From Bacteroidota bacterium (lineage in GTDB: Bacteria; Bacteroidota; Bacteroidia; Cytophagales; Cyclobacteriaceae), in NCBI GenBank assembly GCA_024643595.1, contig JAHEMS010000024.1, forward strand, positions 1 through 15,635: a stretch of DNA of 15,635 nt. Direction: 5' to 3'. Made by a program: the position numbers and the translations under genes. The notes under the pieces are model-generated. The model saw only the letters and a program-made list of their open reading frames with translations, was not told the DNA's origin and did not search any database. How positions within the stretch are numbered: the first letter of the stretch is position 1; the number at the start of each line of letters is the position of its first letter. Positions 10,301-15,635 of the stretch are shown one piece after another.

Positions 10301-10445
10301 TAAGCGTTTTAGATGCAATTGGATTCGGATCATTAAACGGATAGGTCTTGAATGTTTTTATACTCTCTTTAACAGATACGGGTGTTTGCGCATGTAGCCA
10401 TTGGGGCGTCAGGATGGTGATCAGGAAAAGAAAAATATTTTTCAT
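7347..10445 (-). CDS. Secreted DUF5107 plus tetratricopeptide repeat protein (1032 aa)
   Basis: Residues 1-19 are a signal peptide (cleavage after LHA, before QTPVS), with no lipobox Cys, so the protein is probably periplasmic. Residues 40-370 match the DUF5107 type, which looks like a galactose-mutarotase or sugar-binding beta-sandwich. Landmarks are LPEIGGKIWSAWEK (82-95), a Trp/Gly/His-rich GPWTSGGIEPNYGIIGHTPN block (117-136), and aromatic clusters at 195-203 and 340-352. From about 460 to the end are helical TPR units, for example 462-495, 563-596 and 597-630, followed by many degenerate copies. DUF5107 has no enzymatic role that I can name with confidence; carbohydrate contact is inferred from fold and aromatic content only. 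The gene heads a two-gene operon with the FG-GAP protein 4 bp downstream, and is divergent from the Lgt-like gene across a 160-bp gap. The TPR half suggests a scaffold for partner proteins. Confidence 0.88.
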   Translation of the reverse strand: MKNIFLFLITILTPQWLHAQTPVSVKESIKTFKTYPFNDPNPIASKTLIYPYFRFDGFTDKPVDKQWKVVELENQYIKLMVLPEIGGKIWSAWEKSTGLPFIYNNQVVKFRDVAMRGPWTSGGIEPNYGIIGHTPNCATPVDYRTETKSDGSVSCYVGTYDKLTQTYWTIEINLPSDKAYFTTHSTWHNGNPLEQPYYTWMNVGMPAKGNLEFIFPGTRYIGHEGEYASWKINTNNHKDISFYEQNNFGGYKSYHVFGSYTDFFASYYHDNNFGMGHYSLYDEKPGKKIWIWGLSRQGMIWENLLSDTDGQYVEVQSGRLFNQSSVNSIYTPFKHRGFAPYATDEWTEYWFPIKGTNGVVKADPHGTLNLKEEEGYLKWFFSPLQSLHEKFTIYKNGNKIEERFISVKPLQTYKDSIRWSGDLKELTITIGDNFFYDANPTADNLARPVDLPADYKWDTPYALYSLGKGAMQTRDYTNAEIKFQECISKDPYFLPALAELAFLNIRKMNYELARNFAMNALSINTYDPAANFAYGLANVATHRNIDAQDAFSVAAASIAYRSASYTELAKLYFRTNQLKKSFDYAQKAVMEQPKNIEAWQIIATFFRVQGEKEKAMSALHKITAINPLSHFVTTENLLWKITDSQDFMKQISQEMKDEVYLSLADWYQHINRYQDAIEILKLAPQQAEVLYWQAYLMKKNNDTSFAVILRQADQASPAFIFPYRITAADVMEWAMQNSDSWKPKYFLALVHWNAGNTDKATSLLQQCGSPDFVPFFAVKAALFPGDAEENLLKATQLDKNEWRYGKLLVNFYLDAGDVTKALQVAIEYQKRYPNNDGLSFLLARCYLLNKKYANSLQVLTSKTFLPNEGATEGRQLYRESLLMLAFDNMDKGKYAQALTGIEKAKQWPENLGVGKPYDADIDVRFENFMQALCLERMKKPSEANKIYSSLIAERENVHNANLMINALALKKTGMEAKGTSLLKEWQLNSSDKSIPNWCLMLYTEDMSHENMPVNTDQLRLLSRLNQSLSAKK

Positions 10446-10605
10446 TTTGATGCTTAACTATGTCCACAGATATGGTCAGTAATTTAAGCACCTTTCAACT
10501 GAATTGGAGCAATTAATATTTGTTTTTTTCGAACGGTGATTCAATAGCAAACTCACCAAAGAATCTTTACTTTGTGATGCAAATTATATACTGATTAGAA
10601 TAGTT
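10446..10605. promoter_or_regulatory. Divergent promoter region between DUF5107-TPR and Lgt-like genes
   Basis: The only divergent gap in the window (160 bp, AT-rich) must supply promoters in both directions. On the plus strand TTACTTTG at 10567-10574 matches seven of eight positions of the Bacteroidota -7 consensus TAnnTTTG and lies 31 bases before the lgt-like ATG. No convincing -33 TTG stands at the right distance. No clear minus-strand promoter was identified. Confidence 0.4.
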
Positions 10606-11736
10606 ATGATATTGAACTTCATTTGGAATTTTAACCCGGATATTTTCATGGTAGGTCCATTTCAGTTGAAATGGGTAACGGTATTATTGGTGGTTGGAAT
10701 TTTGATCGGGAGAAAGTTGCTCCATTTTGTTTATAAAAAAGAGACAGGCAATATTAGTGAAGCAGGCATAGTGTACAGCCTGGTATTGATTGGCGCAATT
10801 ATTGGCTCTCGTCTTATCTATATCACCTTGATTGATTCAGATATTCTTTTCCATAAACCTGGGCAGATTTTTTTTCCTTTTGAATTCAATCACGGGTTAA
10901 AGTTTGTAGGCGAAAATCAGTTTTCAATGCTGGGCGCTTTGATAGGTGTAGTCATCACTTTATTAATTTATGCTTGGGGGAAAAGCAAATCGCTTTTACA
11001 GCTGCTCGATAAGGGTTTTTTTTTATTGATTGTAATTCTTTTTTTTCTCCGTGTAGGCAACTTATTCCAATCAGAATACATTGGTAAACCGACAGATTCT
11101 AACACCGGAATTTTGTTTGTCAATAAAATTGAAGAAGGGCTGCGAAAATTGCCTTGCTGTGCCATGCGCAATCCCGGTGGAGAAAATCCGCTCGACACGG
11201 TAAAAATCAGAAGTGGCAAAGAAATGCTTCACACGGGCATTGGCTATAAGCCATTGATTATTTATTCCTTCTTTAAAGATGGAGCTACCGAACAATTAGT
11301 GAATGAATTTTTAATCGGAGATGTAAAAACATTTTTATTCGATCATTCCGATCTTGTCTATGAACCGGGCACCGAACCTTTACATTATACGATTTTTGTG
11401 GAGGGTGCTGCCAATAATTATATGACGAGAATTCAGACGATAGGAGTGGCCCGTCATCCACTTCAACTTTATGAAGCCGCAGCATTTTTGATTTTATTTT
11501 GTGTCACCTTCTGGTATTGGCAAAAAAAATATAGAATTATGGAGCCAGGAGGAATTGCTGGTATTTTGATGGTTGCCATTGGAACTATTCATTTCTGCAT
11601 AGAATTTCTCAATGTTTTAACTAGACCGTTAATGAAAGGCATTCCATTAACAATTGATCAGTATATATGTATTCCCATTATTTTGTTTGGGATAGCTATA
11701 CTAGTGTTATCCCCCAAGGTTAAGAAGGTAAAATAA
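10606..11736 (+). CDS. Divergent Lgt-like integral membrane protein (prolipoprotein diacylglyceryl transferase family)
   Basis: The 376-residue polytopic membrane protein is recognisably related to Lgt, the inner-membrane enzyme that transfers diacylglycerol to lipobox cysteines. It keeps the signature as RVGNLFQSEYIG (149-160) and HPLQLYEA (284-291). By eye against E. coli Lgt, R143, N146, E151, G154 and E243 correspond to R149, N152, E157, G160 and E333. However, Tyr26 is Val24, His103 of the HGG motif is Leu109 (SMLGALIG), and Arg239 is His329. It is about 85 residues longer than E. coli Lgt; the extra length lies between the two motifs (about 163-282) and contains a CC pair (184-185). It may be a second, specialised or non-catalytic Lgt rather than the housekeeping copy. 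It is the only plus-strand gene, convergent with an FG-GAP lipoprotein gene 24 bp away and close to a second one, which suggests but does not prove a link to their lipidation. Confidence 0.85.
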   Translation: MILNFIWNFNPDIFMVGPFQLKWVTVLLVVGILIGRKLLHFVYKKETGNISEAGIVYSLVLIGAIIGSRLIYITLIDSDILFHKPGQIFFPFEFNHGLKFVGENQFSMLGALIGVVITLLIYAWGKSKSLLQLLDKGFFLLIVILFFLRVGNLFQSEYIGKPTDSNTGILFVNKIEEGLRKLPCCAMRNPGGENPLDTVKIRSGKEMLHTGIGYKPLIIYSFFKDGATEQLVNEFLIGDVKTFLFDHSDLVYEPGTEPLHYTIFVEGAANNYMTRIQTIGVARHPLQLYEAAAFLILFCVTFWYWQKKYRIMEPGGIAGILMVAIGTIHFCIEFLNVLTRPLMKGIPLTIDQYICIPIILFGIAILVLSPKVKKVK

Positions 11737-11760
11737 TAGTGGAATCCTACGTTGTCGTTA

Positions 11761-14700
11761 TCAGTTAAGTTGAATCATTCTTTCCCTCCCCTGATAATCA
11801 GTAATCGTTATCGCTGCTATTTTTGAAGATAGTTTTAAGGAGCGACTGGAATTAGATAAGTAGGCAGCCCCATACTGAAATTCATGGCGATATTTTCTTC
11901 CATCCGTCAACGTAATGTCAGCGAATGCGTCAAGTGAATTGGTATAGATATACTTTGAGAATGACGGAACATCAAATGATTTTATTTCATCTGAATTATT
12001 CCCGACTAAAATTAAGCTCTGCCCATTGGCAAGAATTATTCTTACCATACCCCTGGAATCATGATCTGAAAAAAATCCACTTTCCTTTCCCGGTATCGGA
12101 ATGAATTTTCCTTTCCCGTCCCCTTTCAATAAAAGTCCGGTCATGGCATCATCTCTGCCGGAGAGTACTTCCGCATCATAGCAATTGCCACTGAGGAGCA
12201 CATCCAGGTTGCCGTCGTCATCAAAATCTTCAGTGATCATTCCATTCACTGGTCCAAATTGTGCCATGAGTGGCAACGGGCTCATCTTAAATTTCCCATT
12301 CCCCAGGTTTTCGATGTAGGCGCTGTTAAAGGTTTGGGCACATACGACGTAGGCATCTTCCAATTCTTCGGGTAGAAAAGATTGATCGAAAGTAGCTTCA
12401 GAATAGGCCGTAAAGGTTCTGAACCTGGCACGCATGGAATTTATCTGATCGATGAGGACGTCGCGCGGATGGCCGATGTAATTTACCCCTTGTGTATAAT
12501 AGCTCATAATCGGATCGATTCGTCCATCCTTGTTAAAATCCTTGGCGTGTATACAAAGGGGTTCTTGTTCTGAGGCTTTGAAATGACTATTCAATCCAAG
12601 GTTTCCAGCAACGTAATCAATGTCGCCATCCAGATCAAAGTCTCCGGCAGCTAATGAATTCCACCAACCGGATGAACCCTCAAGAGCATTTGGTTCACCA
12701 AATTTCCCTCTGTTATTTCGATAAAAACGGATGGGCATGAATTCTCCGGTAACAACAAGATCTACCCAGCCATCATGATCGAAATCGCTCCACAAAGCGG
12801 AACTAACCATACCGGATTGTTTCAATTCGGGTAAAATTTCTTCAGTAACATTTTTAAAAAGAGGTATACCGTTTTCACTATCGTTGCGCAGCAAGAAGCT
12901 TTCTGCCGGCATTGGATATTTTCCAGGGGAAACTCTCCCTCCAACGAAAAGATCTAAATCTCCATCTTTATCATAATCGGCAGCCACCACACAGGATCCG
13001 CTTGCGGTCTCTACGGGTAATGCATTTTGATTGATATTGAAATTTCCTTTTCCATCATTGATGTAAAGTCGATCCTGGTAGATGGGTGAATTGCTCGCTT
13101 GTTCAGCATCCCCGCTGACAATATATAGATCCAGGTCGCCATCCTGTTCAGCATCGAAAAATAAAACCCCTGTATCTTCTGCTGCACTATCAATACCATG
13201 GGTAAGCTGAAGATTAAACTTACCGTCTGAATTTTGAATAAATAAACCACCCGCATGTGTGGAGGCTCCCCCAATATAAAAATCTTCCAGGCGGTCACCA
13301 TTTACGTCACCAACAGCAATGCCCGGTCCATACCGGGAGTTCATGTGTGGAATTGAAGGTTGTACTTTGAAATCAATAAATGAATTCTCTTGGTGCTTAA
13401 AATCAATTCCTGTTTCGCCAGCTGGATTAAATAATGTTGTGATTGAGGTGGTAGTTGCATCACGTTTGATACCCGCATTTTTGTAGGACACCGCAATCAA
13501 TTGATTGGCATTTAACTGTGTTAGTAATTGATATTTTCCATCGGGCCATAGTATTTCCAGGCTATCGATTATTACGTTTTCGCCAATACCAAAATGAAGA
13601 AACGGTTCTACGGTTGACAGGTATCCGCGAAAGGGAGAGAAGTACTGGTATTGTAAGTTTCCTTTTGTCTTCAGGTAAACTTTTGTTCCAAAACCCTCCA
13701 TGTTTTTTTCTGGTCCTTCAAAGGCAAGACGTAAAAAGTTATTTTTAATTTTCTTGTCGTTGGCCTGGCTTTCGAATAGCGAAGCTTCACCGTCAATGTT
13801 ATTGACCGCCAGATCAAGATCGCCGTCATTGTCAAAATCGGCATAAGCAGCTCCATTCGAAAAGGTAGGCGCTGACAAACCCCATGATTCGGAAACATCG
13901 CTGAATGTTAAGTCTCCCTCATTTTTGTACAGGTAGTTATGGACTTTTATTCCAGGTAATTCATTTAATAACGCCTGACGTTGTTCTTTATCCGCGGTGG
14001 GCAATCCCATATTTTGTTTTTCATCACCATACATAATAAAATCGAGGTTGGTAATATCTTTGCCATATCCGTTGGTAATGAACAAGTCTTTGAGCCCATC
14101 ATTATCATAATCGCCAAACAAAACGCTCCAACTCCATTCGGTTGCTTCGATCCCAGCAAGCTGGCCTATTTCACTAAACGTGCCATTGCCATTATTGAGT
14201 TGTAATGTATTGCGAACGTATTGTGGCTCGTAACCCATTTTTAAGCCATGCTCGAATTCATCATATCCGTTTCCGCGCGGGGTAAGCTTCCATCGTTTAT
14301 TGTCTTCAGGCAACATGTCTACCACCGCAATATCAACAAGGCCATCATTATTATAATCTGCAACATCGTTGCCCATTCCATTAAAAGTCTGATGCTTGAT
14401 GTATTTTGATACCTGATTCGAAAAGGTGCCATCCTGGTTGTTGATCCAAAGGAGGTCGTTCGTAATAAAGTCATTCGAAACATAGATATCTGGCCAGCCG
14501 TCATCATTAAAGTCAGAAGCGGTAACACCAAGTCCGAATCCCTCAATAAGAATTCCTGCCTCTTTGGTTACATCCGTAAACGTCAAATCCCCATTGTTTC
14601 TGAAAAGTTTATCGTTTGAGGCCGCTTCTCCATTGACTACTTTGGGGCGGGAGGAATTGCGGCTGTAACTAACAAATGAATTACGTAACAGGTACATGTC

Positions 14701-15246
14701 CAGATCACCGTCACGGTCGTAATCGAAAAAGGTGCTTTGGATTCCATAACCATTATCATTCAGTCCATATTTTTTCGCTTGTTCACTGAAGGTCATGTCC
14801 CCGTTATTGATAAAGAGGATATTCTCCCGTTCACTCTCAGGCGTGTTACGGTTTCCGCCAACGCTGATATAAATATCCTTAAATCCGTCCTGATTGATAT
14901 CCACCATGGCTACACCACTCGCCCAGGTTGACGTAGCTACGTTTGCTTTTTCGGTGATGTCTTCAAATTTCCAGTCACCTTTATTCAGGTAAAGTTTACT
15001 GGTGGTCATATTGCCGGTAAAGTAAATATCCTGAAGTCCATCATTATTGATATCGCCTACGGCTACGCCACCGCCATTGTACATATATTCAAAGTCAATC
15101 ACAGAGAGGGAGTCTCCATAGGTCAACGTATTTGAAAAGTGAATACCGGATACATCCGCACCTACTGTCTTGAATAAAGGAATAGCATCGGGCTTGCAAG
15201 AAATCAGAAGGGATGCGAAAAATAGTAGTCGAATATATTTATTCAT
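11761..15246 (-). CDS. Giant FG-GAP/VCBS repeat lipoprotein with ASPIC/UnbV domain (1161 aa)
   Basis: A typical lipobox LISC puts the lipidated Cys at 17, so the mature protein is membrane-anchored and probably on the outer membrane. It has fourteen calcium-loop motifs, seven before the ASPIC/UnbV domain (65, 116, 175, 245, 297, 379, 470) and seven after it (647, 698, 757, 821, 869, 903, 1007), in the same order as in the 1101-residue paralogue. The ASPIC/UnbV domain lies about 515-585 (SPFRGYLST, ILWPDGKYQLL). Unlike the paralogue it has some 60 further residues at the C-terminus (AAYLSNSSRSLKL, ITITDYQGRERM) that look like a degenerate second ASPIC-like element. Its start is 72 bp after the stop of a susD-like gene with a strong palindrome between, so it is most likely the third gene of a susC-susD operon. 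Ligand binding at the surface is inferred; no catalytic residues are evident. Confidence 0.94.
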   Translation of the reverse strand: MNKYIRLLFFASLLISCKPDAIPLFKTVGADVSGIHFSNTLTYGDSLSVIDFEYMYNGGGVAVGDINNDGLQDIYFTGNMTTSKLYLNKGDWKFEDITEKANVATSTWASGVAMVDINQDGFKDIYISVGGNRNTPESERENILFINNGDMTFSEQAKKYGLNDNGYGIQSTFFDYDRDGDLDMYLLRNSFVSYSRNSSRPKVVNGEAASNDKLFRNNGDLTFTDVTKEAGILIEGFGLGVTASDFNDDGWPDIYVSNDFITNDLLWINNQDGTFSNQVSKYIKHQTFNGMGNDVADYNNDGLVDIAVVDMLPEDNKRWKLTPRGNGYDEFEHGLKMGYEPQYVRNTLQLNNGNGTFSEIGQLAGIEATEWSWSVLFGDYDNDGLKDLFITNGYGKDITNLDFIMYGDEKQNMGLPTADKEQRQALLNELPGIKVHNYLYKNEGDLTFSDVSESWGLSAPTFSNGAAYADFDNDGDLDLAVNNIDGEASLFESQANDKKIKNNFLRLAFEGPEKNMEGFGTKVYLKTKGNLQYQYFSPFRGYLSTVEPFLHFGIGENVIIDSLEILWPDGKYQLLTQLNANQLIAVSYKNAGIKRDATTTSITTLFNPAGETGIDFKHQENSFIDFKVQPSIPHMNSRYGPGIAVGDVNGDRLEDFYIGGASTHAGGLFIQNSDGKFNLQLTHGIDSAAEDTGVLFFDAEQDGDLDLYIVSGDAEQASNSPIYQDRLYINDGKGNFNINQNALPVETASGSCVVAADYDKDGDLDLFVGGRVSPGKYPMPAESFLLRNDSENGIPLFKNVTEEILPELKQSGMVSSALWSDFDHDGWVDLVVTGEFMPIRFYRNNRGKFGEPNALEGSSGWWNSLAAGDFDLDGDIDYVAGNLGLNSHFKASEQEPLCIHAKDFNKDGRIDPIMSYYTQGVNYIGHPRDVLIDQINSMRARFRTFTAYSEATFDQSFLPEELEDAYVVCAQTFNSAYIENLGNGKFKMSPLPLMAQFGPVNGMITEDFDDDGNLDVLLSGNCYDAEVLSGRDDAMTGLLLKGDGKGKFIPIPGKESGFFSDHDSRGMVRIILANGQSLILVGNNSDEIKSFDVPSFSKYIYTNSLDAFADITLTDGRKYRHEFQYGAAYLSNSSRSLKLSSKIAAITITDYQGRERMIQLN

Positions 15247-15266
15247 AAAGGAGGTAATCGCTATAA

Positions 15267-15304
15267 AAAATAAAAGGTCAGTAAATTTACTGACCTTTTA
15301 TTTT
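15267..15304 (-). terminator. Perfect 19+19 bp inverted repeat between susD-like and FG-GAP genes
   Basis: Positions 15267-15285 are the exact reverse complement of 15286-15304. The core GGTCAGTAAATTTACTGACC is flanked by A-runs and T-runs. Read on the minus strand, the stem ends in CCTTTTATTTTTT, which has the form of an intrinsic terminator; read on the plus strand it also ends in a T-rich run. It starts 15 bases past the susD-like stop and ends 20 bases before the next start codon, so it could attenuate downstream expression or protect the susD message end. Confidence 0.8.
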
Positions 15305-15318
15305 AGGAAACAGGGATT

Positions 15319-15635
15319 TTAGTTTTTATCCCACCAGAGTGGAGTAGAGATCTTATCACCTCCCGCACCCAACAATGTAACTGCCTTTTCGACTTCAGCA
15401 GCGTTGGTAACTTTTTCATCGGTGATGAAAGGAATTCTTCTGATCCAGTTATTGGTAGGAACATTAATATCGGGGGCTGTCGGCAAATCCGTGTTATCGG
15501 ATTGCACTACTGGATAAAGTTTGAAGGCTCTGCTTCTGCGGATATCCGCCCAGGCTTCTACACCTTCAGGGAAAAGGGCCAACCACTTTTGAATAGTAAT
15601 TTGTTCCTTCTGTTCGGTCGCTGTTCCTGCAGCAC
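15319..15635 (-). CDS. SusD/RagB-family outer membrane lipoprotein, C-terminal part (5' end beyond window)
   Basis: The frame is open to the right edge and ends with TAA at 15319, giving 105 visible residues. The sequence carries the family's C-terminal landmarks: ITIQKWLALFPEGVEAWADIRRS, split here as QKWLALFPEG and EAWADIRRS, then NWIRRIPFITDEKVTN (the usual prR.pyp..E...N) and a terminal WWDKN. SusD-like lipoproteins sit on the cell surface over a TonB-dependent SusC channel and capture glycans, peptides or other ligands; a susC-like gene is expected to the right of the window. The end of the protein says nothing about the ligand. The FG-GAP lipoprotein gene follows 72 bp later on the same strand. 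Confidence 0.9.
   Translation of the reverse strand, partial: AAGTATEQKEQITIQKWLALFPEGVEAWADIRRSRAFKLYPVVQSDNTDLPTAPDINVPTNNWIRRIPFITDEKVTNAAEVEKAVTLLGAGGDKISTPLWWDKN

Noticed and set aside
10446..10605. Riboswitch or small RNA in the divergent gap
   Set aside because: No stable extended pairing or terminator was visible in the 160 bp; it is AT-rich and consistent with simple promoters.
4037..15246. RNA-binding proteins, from the UnbV name
   Set aside because: The proteins are exported, probable lipoproteins built of calcium-loop propellers, so RNA binding in the cytoplasm is not supported.
4037..15246. Short DNA similarities between 7080-7180 and 15000-15100 as a mobile or direct repeat
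   Set aside because: They encode the same propeller motif (GGGVAxGDINNDG) in two paralogues, so protein-level homology explains them.
15247..15258. A ribosome binding site AAAGGAGGT on the plus strand
   Set aside because: No plausible plus-strand reading frame follows it; the downstream DNA codes for the susD-like protein on the minus strand.

Overview
The window reads as accessory chromosome of a member of the Bacteroidota, most likely Cytophagales or Chitinophagales. The evidence is a SusD/RagB carboxyl terminus, very large FG-GAP/VCBS proteins with an ASPIC/UnbV domain and lipoprotein signals, signal peptides ending in the AQ pattern common in this phylum, few Shine-Dalgarno sequences, and moderate to low GC. 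Almost all of it codes for protein. No rRNA, tRNA, CRISPR array, insertion sequence or phage gene was seen.

Layout from right to left, following the minus strand used by all genes but one: (1) the end of a susD-like gene, cut by the right edge; (2) a perfect 19+19 bp inverted repeat; (3) an 1161-residue lipoprotein with FG-GAP repeats; (4) on the plus strand, a divergent Lgt-like integral membrane protein; (5) a two-gene operon, a secreted DUF5107-plus-TPR protein followed 4 bp later by a second, 1101-residue FG-GAP protein; (6) a three-gene operon: an apparently Tat-exported SelA-like PLP enzyme with an extra C-terminal beta-rich domain, then two tandem paralogous secreted amidohydrolases of the COG3964 type, 4 bp apart. 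The second amidohydrolase is cut by the left edge.

Every protein carries an export signal or is membrane-embedded, so the whole window serves the cell envelope. A reasonable inference is an uptake and processing locus. SusC/SusD would bring in a ligand. The two calcium-site-rich double-propeller lipoproteins and the DUF5107-TPR protein would handle binding or scaffolding. The PLP enzyme and the two metallohydrolases would act on a small amino- or acyl-containing substrate in the periplasm. The substrate cannot be read from the sequence.

The points most worth a second look are: the export of a SelA-like/COG3964 pair with an added domain; the divergent Lgt homologue, which keeps some catalytic positions and lacks others; the exact 7+7 arrangement of calcium-loop motifs in both giant lipoproteins; and the strong palindrome between susD and its downstream gene, which leaves no room for a separate promoter.
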